Assembly (NCBI GenBank): GCA_903813345.2
Contig: CAIIXF020000008.1
Span: 1,933,341 to 1,997,340, forward strand
Direction of reading: 5' to 3'
Length of the DNA stretch: 64,000 nucleotides
Source of the DNA: Owenia fusiformis
Taxonomy: Eukaryota; Annelida; Polychaeta; Sabellida; Oweniidae
The position numbers and the translations under genes were made by a program. Position 1 is the stretch's first letter. Each line of letters begins with the position of its first letter. The notes beneath the pieces are model-generated. The model ran no database searches. It had not been told where the DNA came from and saw nothing but the letters and a program-made list of their open reading frames with translations. Below, in pieces: positions 34,101-43,700 of the stretch.

Positions 34101-37100
34101 TTGCTAAGAGCTGTAGGAAACTCAAAAATTGTTGCAATAAATTATCAGTGGCTTGAAGATCTCCTTGATAAAGACTGTCTTGATATGCATATCTATAAAT
34201 CAGGTTGTAGTTTATCAAACAGCTTTAGAACAACAATATTCCTGCTTGGAGTGTACATCATACTAGAACTACTGAAATCTTCATGTATCAGTTCCCCTGA
34301 ATTCTACTGTGAATTTCTTGCGCTGGTGTTTAGAGAGTGTGCGCTAGAATGCGTGCGACAATATATGCTCCAGATACCAAACATGTTACAACTTACATCT
34401 AGTCATCTTACATCTATGGCGGATATGGCGGGTATGGCGGAAATAATAGAACATGATCGTGTTGGTTTTGATTCACTTGTGGTTGATACAGAGAAAATAC
34501 TGTCAATACTGAAACCTAACATAGCCTCATTGCAATCAAATAGATCTGGTATATGTAGTCAAATAATCAGATTGTTCAAATGTTGTTCATTGTGCTGTGT
34601 TAAAGATTCATCTAGGATGTAACAAGACTCTCCACATATGTGAGTGGGTGTTACCCATCTTAAGCAAGAAAAGACATATTTAAATATATAAACTGGAACT
34701 ACAACTCCCCTTCTTCAAATGTGTATAATGTGAGTGGATGTTACCCATCTTTAGCAAGAAAATATATATAAACTGGAACTACAACTCCCCTTCTTCAAAT
34801 GTGTATAATGTGAGTGGATGTTACCCATCTTTAGCAAGAAAAGACTATTTAGATATATAAACTGGAATTACAACTCCCCTTCTTCACGTGGGTATGGTGT
34901 ACAAGTGGATGTTACCCATCTTTAGCAAGAAAAGACTATTTTGATATATAAACTGGAATTACAACCCCTTCTTCACATGGGTATGGTCTACAGTGGATGT
35001 TACCCATCTTTAGCAAGAAAAGACTATTTTGATATATAAACTGGAATTACAACCCCTTCTTCACATGGGTATGGTCTACAGTGGATGTTACCCATCTTTA
35101 GCAAGAAAAGACTATTTTGATATATAAACTGGAATTACAACCCCTTCTTCACATGGGTATGGTCTACAGTGGATGTTACCCATCTTTAGCAAGAAAAGAC
35201 TATTTTGATATATAAACTGGAATTACAACCCCTTCTTCACATGGGTATGGTCTACAGTGGATGTTACCCATCTTTAGCAAGAAAAGACTATTTTGATATA
35301 TAAACTGGAATTACAACCCCTTCTTCACATGGGTATGGTCTACAGTGGATGTTACCCATCTTTAGCAAGAAAAGACTATTTTGATATATAAACTGGAAGT
35401 ACAACCCCTTCTTCACATGGGTATGGTCTACAGTAGATGTGGTTGCCGTGGATGTTACCCATCTTGAGCAAGAAGACTATTTAAATACATGTATATAAAC
35501 TGCTTGATGGGATAAAAAGGCAATAACTCATCACTCATTCCACAAAGCAGAGTTAATTGAAAAAATAAAGCGAATGAAATAATATATTTTCAGATAGGCA
35601 CATATGCAGGCTTTGCAAAGACATGGAAGGCAATCCTAGAGCAGGATGAACAACCAAAAGAAAAGTGAGTTTATCGTTCAAAAACTTTTTACAAAGTCAT
35701 GATGCTATTTAGTAATTTCTCGAGGTTTCTCCTATTATGCTATATATGTCTATTTTTGTTCCACTTTCAGTTTAGTTTATTGGCTTTATTCCTTGGTAAT
35801 TTCTCCCTTCCACTCCATTTTGCATTATATAAAATGTGTGACCAGTGATAACCGTGACATAATTATTTACTTCTAGGGCCTTGAAGACACTGAAGGCTTT
35901 GATAGAGCTGGTGGAACGTTTCCCCAGTGATCCAGCCACAGAAAATCTGTTTGAAATACTGGATAAGATAAGAGCTAAATTCAAACAGGTATTAAATATT
36001 GCAACACTCTTGAACTTATGGAATTACAGGGTGTCCGGAAAGTAAAGATACAAATGCTCTAATTTCAAGAGATTTACCTGTTATGAGATGAAATTGCACC
36101 AGAATGTAGAATGACATTATAACAATATATCCTGCAACTGTCATGACTTTCAGTTTCAAAATGAAAAAGTTATAGTTGTTATGGTAATGGGAGTCGAGGG
36201 TAAGTGGAGCAACATCACAACTGTGTTGCACAAATCTCTTTCCTGCTCATATGATCTTGGCACTCCACCATCTATTCCTATGTTATATCAAATTATGTAC
36301 CACAACAGCATAGGGATTAGTAATGTAACATTATTTGATCATTTCATATTACTACTATCATTGAATATTCAGTATTTTCCCCATTATCTATACATTCTTG
36401 GTGCATCTTGACCGGCGATTCAAAGACCTGACAAAACCGCTGCTGTCCATCTCTCAGATTGCTGATAACATTGGCTTCCAGCTGAGTCTCATTTGTATGT
36501 TGAACTTTCTATAAATATTGCTTTCAAATGCTCATTAGGGTAGAAGTCTAAAGAGGCTTTATCAGGTGAATACGGGGCATTGTATAGAAAGGTTTAATGT
36601 CAAGACACTCCATTGTAAGATTTGTTTTTTACTTTGTGAATTGGTGCATTGTGGAGATGCAATATTGACTTTCCTACTAATGGCCAAGGACCATTCTTCT
36701 AGGCACTTGCATAATATTTCTTTCATAATACTGGTTAGTGACATAACATAGTTCTGATATGTACCAATGGCATCATTATATAAAAGAAAACACTATGGCA
36801 GCAATAATACAATGATGAACAAAACAAAACATAGATAGAAAATACAACAAAAAGCACTGTTTCAAATGGTTGTCTTTTAGCAATTTTTCACTTTTTAGCG
36901 TTGTTCTGGAACTGCTCCGCATACCTCTCACATCCGTAACCATAACAACCGTAACTTGAACACATTTAGACTATATGTGATGACAGTTGGTAGATATATT
37001 GTAATATTGTTCCTCTACAATCTGTAGCAATTTCATTTCAAAAAAACCAAATTTCTTAAAATAAGAGTATTTGTATCTTTACTTTCCGGACACCCTGTAT

Positions 37101-37576
37101 GTTTAAATTCCATCTTTGAATTGGCAGCTATTTATTATGAACATGAGTCAGCTTTAGTTATAAGAATTTTATCGCTCTTAATGACTGCCTTAATTTTTGT
37201 CAGAAGTGGTGACACATTGTTATAGTCTCCAACTTTTTTGTGTATGGTATATGGCCGTTGGCATTTGGTGGTTGGCAGTTGGCATTTGGTGGTCAGTTTC
37301 TGTAACAATTGTCAGGTGTTGACATTTTGTATGTTAATGCCTTGTTTATTCTAGTAATTATAACATTTTTACAAAAATTATCATAGTACAGTAAAACAAG
37401 TAAATCTGAACACCTGTCTTATTTGAACATACCAGTATATCTGTGAATGTTGTTTCAGTCCAATATATCTGCAATCTGCAATAGAATATATGGTTCTTTT
37501 TGTGTTACAGGCATGTTCACTGCTTGGGGTGACACCTATTGCAGCATCTGGTGGTCCAACTGGGCTCTCATTCTGA
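24259..37576 (+). CDS. LTO1 (ORAOV1) Fe-S cluster adaptor protein, 5 exons
   Basis: Exons 24259-24341, 28870-28975, 35594-35664, 35877-35988, 37511-37576; 438 nt, 145 residues, close to the ~137 of human LTO1, with all phases matching. LTO1 with YAE1 links ABCE1/Rli1 to the cytosolic iron-sulfur targeting complex in the cytoplasm. Seen: DDIFHDIVMLEE in exon 1; the deca-GX3 repeat in exon 2 (Gly every fourth residue, GYVEGIEQGKESGVKDG...); GTYAGFAKTWK; DKIRAKFKQ; and C-terminal GLSF, a tripeptide LSF that fits the CIA-targeting C-terminal signal ([LIM]-[DES]-[WF]). In-frame ATGs at 24208, 24232 and 24241 are alternatives; 24259 (AAAATGG) was chosen for context and homology. The 6.6-kb second intron contains the cGAS-like gene (plus) and the TTAA element with genes on both strands. 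Confidence 0.93.
24468..24536. repeat. Foldback hairpin in LTO1 intron 1
   Basis: CGAGGTCTCC and its inverse GGAGACCTCG bracket about 66 bp that also contain the inner pair AGTAG...CTACT. GGAGACCTCG occurs again at about 25536, so it is probably the end of a dispersed element. Confidence 0.7.
24930..25040. repeat. Imperfect ~22-bp tandem repeat
   Basis: About five units of the form ACACCTTTGGCCAAATTTTGA, diverging at both ends; next to the poly(G) tract. Confidence 0.75.
25086..25131. repeat. Uninterrupted 46-nt poly(G) tract
   Basis: 46 consecutive G on the plus strand. True length is uncertain because such tracts are error-prone in sequencing. It sits between the CGCTCG-rich spot at 25057-25075 and a repeat at 25140. 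Confidence 0.95.
25140..25412. mobile_element. Dispersed element rich in GCGTGACA words
   Basis: GCGTGACA or its inverse occurs about eight times. The right end GACAGTTGACAGGCCTG is shared with 28548-28746 (GACTGTTGACAGGCCTG), as are GAAATATTTTTGC and AGCAAATGC. Class unknown. Confidence 0.7.
25413..26286. promoter_or_regulatory. Candidate promoter or solo LTR with CCAAT/CRE/TATA cluster
   Basis: Within about 25640-25860: CCAAT-type sites (CCACCAATCAGCG, ATTGGTC, GATTGGCG), a CRE-like TGACGTCA (25770), TATAAA at about 25791, and a CGTCGGTC...GGCCGACG inverted pair just downstream. AATAAA follows at about 26018. No recognisable protein follows; the 75-residue frame at 25910 is unsupported. 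This order (promoter, then poly(A) signal about 225 bp on) would suit a solo LTR, but I find no terminal duplication. Confidence 0.4.
26278..27323. mobile_element. Long-TIR foldback element interrupted by a LINE fragment
   Basis: Element 26287-27314 flanked by GTCTAAATA at 26278-26286 and 27315-27323 (candidate 9-bp target duplication). Ends read TTAT-n6-CTACGACC, then CTTTAGATTGTGGTCGTACG on both arms. Arm similarity continues (GACCTACCTCGATACATT) to about 26416, stops where the LINE fragment begins, and resumes at about 26978 (GCAGAACGAAGAG), matching the right arm at about 27180-27160. The LINE therefore entered the left arm. Confidence 0.88.
26430..26965 (+). pseudogene. 3' fragment of a second CR1/L2-like LINE
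   Basis: Degraded ORF2 C-terminus: VQRRATKLVPTLKDLSYYD, then LKLPSLQYRRTRGDLIQVFK, later frameshifted and with stops. It ends in a short GATATA/TAGATA tandem tail near 26938-26960. The same C-terminal blocks occur in the element at 13040-17541, but sequence and tail differ, so it is another subfamily. 5'-truncated, as usual for LINEs. Confidence 0.85.
27324..28547. other. LTO1 intron 1, unassigned sequence
   Basis: No gene, RNA or clear element seen. A GC-richer spot near 27640-27720 (CCACGTGACTGGG, TGCGCTGCGCG) could be regulatory. Confidence 0.4.
28548..28746. mobile_element. Degraded copy of the 25140-25412 element
   Basis: Shares GAAATATTTTTGC, AGCAAATGC, TTGACAATAA-type words and terminal GTTGACAGGCCTG, in the same orientation and about 3.3 kb away. 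Confidence 0.65.
28870..28975 (+). CDS. LTO1 exon 2, deca-GX3 motif
   Basis: Acceptor ATTTTCAG, donor GAG/GTATTG. Encodes FHKKGYVEGIEQGKESG and onward with glycine at every fourth residue. Confidence 0.92.
29366..29592. other. AGGCAGAATC end duplicate and palindrome
   Basis: AGGCAGAATCAGATC at 29366 repeats the terminal sequence of the element starting at 29593. A palindromic 23-mer, ATAAGAATGG-TAA-CCATTCTTAT, lies at 29550-29572 and again inside the element at about 29755-29777. Confidence 0.65.
29838..30542 (+). CDS. Basic N-terminal domain protein, two exons, in TTAA element
   Basis: Exon 1 29838-30013 (MPKKKLLTDSECKRRQKQ, then RWQTLFEESIATSHAEFAE, LLDK), donor GATAA/GTACGA; exon 2 from 30359 after TTGTTAG continues in phase (YEEALPKPGVSWD...TPQSK). 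The exon 2 frame ends at a TAA at 30540-30542, or splices at AAC/GTGGTT (30491). The basic stretch plus RW...AEFAxxLLDxY block resembles a short domain I have seen at the N-terminus of uncharacterised transposon-derived proteins; this is recollection, not proof. Function unknown. Confidence 0.5.
30953..31193. mobile_element. Tc1/mariner-type MITE
   Basis: TA-flanked, 28-bp inverted ends CAGTTGGGGACA(T/A)AAATAAA...TGACAGGT. Nested in the TTAA element, 38 bp beyond the donor of the minus-strand gene. Confidence 0.88.
31231..31709 (-). CDS. Arg/Ser-rich protein, 5' exons, in TTAA element
   Basis: Exon 1 31709-31686 encodes MSDSSSVE, donor GAG/GTAAGA; exon 2 31467-31231 after CTTCTAG encodes MQRPNYLYSADDEPDSP, then a basic Arg-Ala and RSRSRSGRR tract, then DSVIPLLQSKEDKMK, donor AAG/GTGGGT. 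Phase 0 throughout. The basic region suggests nucleic-acid binding or nuclear localization. Downstream exons were not found within the element; the nested MITE follows. I do not recognise the family. Confidence 0.5.
31970..33086. other. LTO1 intron 2 sequence upstream of cGAS-like gene
   Basis: Diverged direct duplication around 32490-32710 (AAGAAC(G/A)CTGA...TGGGAT). A possible orphan exon lies at 32798-32979 after CCCCTCTAG, ending in a stop; no partner exon found. Confidence 0.45.
33087..34622 (+). CDS. cGAS/Mab-21-like nucleotidyltransferase, candidate cGLR
   Basis: 511-residue intronless frame. cGAS-like receptors make cyclic dinucleotides on sensing a nucleic acid and activate STING. 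Visible: helical N-terminus; NTase motif G75-S76 with E88-x-D90 (NGSMSNRTKIETPRECDF), spacing as in cGAS; a third acidic residue D224 or D226 (CVTDIDLAFCLK); then the Mab-21 C-terminal lobe (HRWKKSFYEKPQL, HRIVMITLKYI). All three catalytic acids appear present, unlike catalytically inactive Mab-21 proteins, so activity is plausible. The tail is Cys-rich (LFKCCSLCCVK), possibly S-acylated. I see no obvious Zn-ribbon of the mammalian cGAS type. Nested in LTO1 intron 2, same strand. Ligand and product cannot be read from sequence. Confidence 0.85.
   Translation: MDIITVPLKTSLTATEEQQLSQHIIEIHNLAKLKYTQEELDSHVQYIKTRVIQPILDKFNEMHPALAVDDVLLNGSMSNRTKIETPRECDFVLPMALSKYVVISSRDCGIFAFDEPVQLEVKLSNDDPQTDLLNLTKKHPKLITSDNSLDPDYLTKYIIHEAVAECLSQLHTEGELIYRMQNRVNWTPTPVESSQLEENEVILYPSRLGPCIQLMVWGPLCVTDIDLAFCLKILNLPQLPDTLDSFYMGFPMGHRWKKSFYEKPQLRASRKDEHHRIVMITLKYIMSQYNETLNCKIDIHSHALYTLVRYHQEQCDSSADEQSLGKCYCDIAQDLCKLLLRAVGNSKIVAINYQWLEDLLDKDCLDMHIYKSGCSLSNSFRTTIFLLGVYIILELLKSSCISSPEFYCEFLALVFRECALECVRQYMLQIPNMLQLTSSHLTSMADMAGMAEIIEHDRVGFDSLVVDTEKILSILKPNIASLQSNRSGICSQIIRLFKCCSLCCVKDSSRM
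34625..35475. repeat. 88-bp minisatellite downstream of the cGAS-like gene
   Basis: About nine to ten units; six central units (34981-35420) are near-identical 88-mers starting GTATGGTCTACAGTGGATG. The outer ones diverge and are shorter. Located in LTO1 intron 2, ending about 120 bp before exon 3. Confidence 0.95.
35594..35664 (+). CDS. LTO1 exon 3
   Basis: Encodes IGTYAGFAKTWKAILEQ and a Lys-rich end. Acceptor TTTTCAG, donor AA/GTGAGT, phase 2. Confidence 0.9.
35877..35988 (+). CDS. LTO1 exon 4
   Basis: Encodes ALKTLKALIELVERFPSD and DKIRAKFKQ. Acceptor TTCTAG, donor CAG/GTATTA. Confidence 0.92.
36025..37099. mobile_element. Mariner-type foldback in LTO1 intron 4
   Basis: TA-flanked ends CAGGGTGTCCGGAAAGTAAA inverted on the right; about 200-bp arms with shared blocks (TGTATCTTTACTTTCCGGAC, CAACTGTCAT, GGTTGTTATGGT). 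Minus-strand words near 36420-36500 could be transposase C-terminus remnants. Starts 37 bp after the exon 4 donor. Confidence 0.85.
37511..37576 (+). CDS. LTO1 last exon
   Basis: Acceptor GTTACAG. Encodes ACSLLGVTPIAASGGPTGLSF and a TGA; the LSF end matches the C-terminal targeting signal of this family. Confidence 0.92.
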   Translation, partial: ACSLLGVTPIAASGGPTGLSF

Positions 37577-40495
37577 CCTCAGATATAGATTGAGTGGTGG
37601 TAAGAGGTTTGATGGCAGGGAACCATGGGAACCAAAGCCAGTGTAAACAGGTAGAAACGGGATAACTTTAATATTACATTTCTGGAATATGAGAATATAA
37701 TTCAAGGAATATAGATGGCAGAAGAATGGAAATGTTAGTGAACATATATATAACATACTACCCCTGTTCTAAGGATTATATATAATATTAAGATTTTCCA
37801 TACATGTCTTCGATTGAAATCAAAACAGATAAATTCTATGCAAGAGTGAGAACAAATTGTGTCATAGGGTCTATTATTCATTTTTATCATTCAAGGAGTT
37901 TTTTCAGAAAATGAATTCTAACATTGGAAGTATCTTCTGTCTCTGTCTGGAGAGGAACACAATATAAAATGTTTACAATCACTGTTTGATTTCTGTATAT
38001 TTCAGAGTTCATTGGCTGCACTTGGTTTGGGCCCCTGTGAGACACCACAACTGTGATCAGCCCCATGATAGGGTACTGATATATTTCAAAATTGAAGAAT
38101 ATTGAAGGCCAAGGGGAAATGTTCTAAGGCTGTAAGAACAATCTTACCAAATAGGGGATTTGAGAGGATAATTAGAGTTTCAAGATCAATCACGATTGTA
38201 GCCTGGCACATACATAATGTAGATATTTGAATTACAAAAAGGTACAATATTGGACTTTGCTGCAACCAATGATGTTTCCACCATAAGGATACTTCAAAGA
38301 ACCAGTCAGACTCCTTAAAGCATCTTCAGCCATTTTCAGTTGTGGACCAAAAATTGTGCCCTAACGGAGTATGATATGATGGCTGATTAAAATGAATAAA
38401 AAACAACACTTTATCTTAAATGTTTAATATGATATATTTAGAAATGCAAAAAGCATGACTTGTAATGAAGATAACCAATGACATGAAATAATATTGACTT
38501 ACATGTCTTTGAAATAACAATTATTGAACTACATGTATATCATCATTTAGTGAAACCTGTCAAAGTAAACACTTCTGTCATTTTAAACTCAGTGGTGGAA
38601 TTCAATGTCAATCAATGAGACACATGTTATTTTGGGAGTGAAACAGCTGGATGTGGACTTCCTCAGATGATTTCTACATAACACTAATCCACTCTACCAT
38701 ACATACCTAAGGTGTCTCATGTGGGTATTGTTTCATGTAATGTTTCAAAATGAATAAGTATGGATTATAAGACTTCTCTTTGGAGTAACAAATGTAATAC
38801 CTGGCCACAATAAATGAACACTTTAGTAAGAATGAATAAACACTTGATTCCAATGAATAAACACTTGGTTCCAATGAATGAACACTCGGTTCCAATGAAT
38901 GAACTCTTGGTTCCAATGAATGAACACTTGTTATGGAACCAAACATGTTCACTATGATAGGTTTCACTACACGAGCAAAATGAATTAATTGAGTAATCAA
39001 AATAGCAATATAGAAATCTTGATATATGAGTTATTTTCAATGTTCACATATACAACAGTGCTTATAAAATGAATGTGATGACCATACAAAATTCGGTCAG
39101 ACTCTAAATCAGCATGTTATGTTATGTCATGTATACAATAAATACAAGGCATGTTATGTTATATCATGTATACAATAAATGTATACAATAAATACAAGGC
39201 CTGGATCTATATATGTATGAACTGAACACAATAATTTCTTAATATATTTTCATTGAATGTACATATCTCTTTAAAGTAATTATTAATATTAAATTGAAAT
39301 AAATGATGAATACACATTTAGTACAGACAGTATTTCTTTTTTCAATTGATACTTTTTGTCAGAAAATATACAACCTGAATTATGTATGCTTTAAACAGTA
39401 ATTGCTCTATGTACATCAATTAAGGTGGTCAGTTTTTAGAGAAAATTCAGTGAAAACTGCTGCTCTACTCCACCCAATGGAGTTTTCAATATATTTTCAC
39501 TCAAATTCTATCAACAGTTTTCTAGTTTTACCCCTTGTATGTCATAAATGTAAAACATGGGATTATGTATAACCTTGCATGACAGCTTGACAGTGATTAT
39601 AATGTTCTTCATATCAAGTACTTGGTCCCTAAGTTATGACAAAACCAAAATGGATCCCTGACCCCTGGTTTGGTGAAAAACAACAGAATTATGAACAGAA
39701 CTGGTGATACTTCAGTCTACCTATGAATGAAATGTCTCTGCCCTAAATGTAATGGTCATTTTCTAAGATGCAGTATAAGTTGAATTGATGCTAAGAAAGT
39801 AGCAATACAAGTAGTCACAGTGTATTGAGTTTCTTGATAATGAAATCCATTTGTGATAAGGTCTGGAAAGAGCATGGCATAGACAGACATTTTAATCATA
39901 GGAAGCCAATAGATGAATGAATGATCACTGACAAGTCTACAAAGTAGCTCATTTTCATATGTGAGAAATGAACACTCATCAATCTCTTCTCTGTCTCAAA
40001 GGAGAATATTCATTCTTACAAGTATTAAAGTAAGCTGTTATCAGTCCAAAGAGCATTCTTCCGTAACGTGGCCAATCCCCAGGCTCAAGGTAGAAACCGA
40101 ACCCAAAATACATTTATGAGCAACAATATATTTGATATTGAACAGAGCCTTTTTTGACCTTCAAAGAACAAATTCATTTCAAATAATAATCAAAATATGC
40201 ATACAAATATTCTACATTTTTCTACTAAACAGCTGTGGGCTGCAAAATAAATGTCCAAAATAACAAATTTTTCAAAAATACAATTTTTCATACTTGGTCC
40301 CATGTTAAAATTGGAATCCTACATATTGCTCCAAATGATGAAGTCAGAAAAATGGCTGATAAACTGAAAAGAGAAAGCTCTTCATCAACTTTGAATTGCA
40401 TCGGCCCTGACTCAAAAATACATACAGCTAGTGAAATACTCTCACAAATTAGAAAAAACATCAAAACAAACGCATTTACAAAAAATGTAACAGCT
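37577..40495. other. Convergent intergenic region between LTO1 and the IP3 kinase gene
   Basis: Likely holds both 3' UTRs. Contains a 21-bp minisatellite (38826-38938), a two-copy 42-bp repeat near 39113-39197 and a fragment of the ACAGTAAAACC family at 38546. AATAAA-type signals occur (e.g. AATGAATAAAAAA near 38390) but cannot be assigned. Confidence 0.5.
38826..38938. repeat. 21-bp minisatellite
   Basis: Five units of AATGAATGAACACTTGGTTCC with single-base variants. Confidence 0.9.
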
Positions 40496-40741
40496 TCAAC
40501 TTGGTTCATCCTCTTTTGTTTCAAGCCTTTCTTCAGATTCAGATTCAGATAGTTCACTCAATAGCTCCACCATATTGTCCAAACCTATCAAATATCCATC
40601 TTCACGATTTCCTTCCTCCCAGGAGACACGATGATCTAGAGTTCGACCAGGTGGAAGTTTTGTGGTTTTTCCAAAATCGATCATCCAAATGTCAGCTTGA
40701 TGACTGCTGTCATGAACGAACAGTAATGAGCTACCAATGAT
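40496..40741 (-). CDS. IP3 3-kinase last exon
   Basis: Acceptor TTTCAG; encodes [24 protein letters not shown] and the acidic C-terminus ([17 protein letters not shown]), then TGA. Confidence 0.95.
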   Translation of the reverse strand: MIGSSLLFVHDSSHQADIWMIDFGKTTKLPPGRTLDHRVSWEEGNREDGYLIGLDNMVELLSELSESESEERLETKEDEPS

Positions 40742-43700
40742 CTGAAACATGCAGAGAAATAGATTTACATAATATTGCCAGTTTACTATACATAATATGC
40801 ATAATTATATCAGTTGTGACTCGCAAAAAATGATTTTGATTGTAATAACTATCTGTCATGATATACAATTACATTAATGGATTAAATCCATTATTCATGT
40901 ATGAATAACTACAATAATCCAAATTACAGAATAAATACACTCATCATATTTATAGATTTTTTAGGTGTCAGTTATACATTACATATACCAATATTTATGG
41001 TAGGGGTCAAGACTCTGAACATACAGTTAAACCTGTGTAGTTGGAACATATAGTACTTCTAAATAGTGTTCCACTTGGGAGTTGTTTTACTTACAGAGGT
41101 TCCAATTAACAGGTCTTACTGTATTGGTATTTACTGTAGGGGTTGCTAGGGTTCAATCTTACATACCTCATGTGAACTGAAAAAGGGTGAACTCTCCATA
41201 GTTGCACGAATTGCCTTTAATCTGCGTACATATTTATTCTGGAACAAAAACATTAAGAATGTCATCTCAAAAATACAAAATTAGCAGTGAATCAACAGAA
41301 TGTTTTCTCCCACGTTAGTGCAATATTCATTTTCATGTAAATATTTCTTCAAATTATCATATTCTTTCATTTTATTTTTCAAAGATGATAGTATAGGTCT
41401 CTTTGGAAAGTGTAATTTTTTAAATAGTTGTGTTACAGTAAAATCTGTGTAAATGAAATGCACCCCAAAAATGTTCCACTTGGGAGGTGCTCCACATACA
41501 GAATGAAGATTGTTGACAGTGTATTGTCCAAATGCTGATTGTAAACAGACCAAAATGACTGGGTTATTCTCTGTGTATTTTCCAAATGCTAATTATACAT
41601 ACCAAAATGACTGGGTTATTGTCTGTGTATTGTCCAAATGCTAATTAAACATACCAAAATGACTGGGTTATTGTCTGTGTATTGTCCAAATGCTAATTAT
41701 ACATACCAAAATGACTGGGTTGTTGTCTGTGTATTGTCCAAATGCTAATTATACATACCAAAATGACTGGGTTGTTGTCTGTGTATTGTCCAAATGCTAA
41801 TTATACATACCAAAATGACTGGGTTATTGTCTGTGTATTGTCCAAATGCTGATTGTACATACCAAAATGACTGGGTTATTGTCTGTGTATTGTCCAAATG
41901 CTAATTATACATACCAAAATGACTGGGTTGTTGTCTGTGTATTGTCCAAATGCCGCCATGACTTCTTCTTTGGTTTTGGTTCTTTTGAAATTGTTGCTTG
42001 AACTACCATCCATTTTCTGAAAAGTGGCAATATATGTTAACACATATAAATTGCAGTTCACGGCCTTGGTATTGTATTCATAGTCCTTTTATGGGGTTTA
42101 ATTAAGGTGTTCATATATTGAAATTTGAACAAAGAAATAAGTTCTGTTAATACTATTTATTTACATAATTTTTTCATATACGAGATTTTATTCTAGAGGG
42201 TTATAAATTGGGAGGTTTTGGATATAGGATTTATCCTGAGGGATGTCAAGATGTCAAGAAATACAACACTACATTGTACAAAATATGAAACAACTCAATC
42301 AAGTGAGATGGATATGATTCCTGGTTCTTTGGCTCAAACAGGACATATACATAATATATCAAGTCAACTCCACAGATATGACATACTAATCATCAGTGTT
42401 ATCTACCCCAAACCCATTTAAGTATGAGATAAACCACAAACCTTTATTCCCTCAATTCTGAAGCCAAGGGATGCAGAGGAGCTGATGGTCTCTCTCCATT
42501 GCATGTAGCGTGGTTTTGTTATAGCGCCCTGTTTATGTTCCTCCTCACTTGGTTCGTTTGGATCCACATCAACCATCTTCTTATACATGTCCTGAAACAT
42601 GGGCTTAATATATACACTGTGTCCATAAAGTCCTTACAATTAATATACAAAGTGTGTTAAAGGTGCAACAATTAGTGCAGAGGGGCCATTCAACGATCAT
42701 TGACCAGTGTCAAAATATATTTAAGTTTGGATATTTCATTAAGACTAACATATATTTTTATTATCTACAAAGAAACCCCCTGGATGAACATTATTTCAGC
42801 TGATATTCCTCTTGAAACGTGGTGGATCTTAAAAATCTATAAGTGGGACTCCCTCTACAGAAGCTTTTAACTGAATTTACACTTCTTAATGCTGATATTG
42901 ATAGTTTATCCATACATTTTAAGAAAATAGGTATGTCAAAGAAGATGTGTTAAGCCAAATATTGACCTGACAGCTCAGAAAAAATAAAAATAAATTGAAT
43001 TTTCTCTCTACAGTCCTTGTTGCCCCTTTAAGTGAAAAGAGGCTTTATGAACACCCTGTATATAATGTTTACATATAATGAGTTATGAGTTTTTCATGGA
43101 TGCTTTGAAGCTGCTCATGTTTAAGTTATTTACCCAGTCAAATGTACTCAGATCCTACCTGAGTACAATCAAAATATAGATTCTTTGGAATTAAATGTTC
43201 ATAATTTCTACATTTTTTACATTTTCTTCACAATACAGGGGTTATTTTATTTTTGAAATCTGTCAGATGTTTTATCAATTTGCCTATTCTGTATGATATC
43301 TGTACACGAACAAATTGAATCAATCACATTAATGTCTAATAAACCCTCGTTAAATCCCCCATAAATCAGAGGATTAATCTGTCGTGCTCAGGGGTTTAAA
43401 ACATACATGTAAATCAATGTGAGATTGCCATTTATATGGAATCAGAAAGTGATAAAAAAATTCATCACTCATCTCCAAATATAAGCATACCCACAATGTA
43501 GAAAAGATGAAATCAGCAAATCTTGGAAAGCAATAGGCTGGAAGAAATACACCTTTAATAAAAATGGTTTTCTGTTTTTCCTTGTTCTGATAAAAAACTA
43601 ATGAATGTGCCACATAACTGTTCCTTTCTTATCTTAACATGCTCATTATCCAGAATTTAGAGTTATCAGAATGGGATAATACAAACTAAGACTCTTAAGT

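Noticed and set aside
34625-35475. CRISPR-like array of 88-bp units
   Set aside because: Units are contiguous without variable spacers, in an animal intron.
41876-42061. Extending the IP3 kinase exon past 41915 into the repeat
   Set aside because: The frame runs into a stop in the next unit, while the GTATGT donor at 41914 joins the next exon in phase and matches the kinase family.
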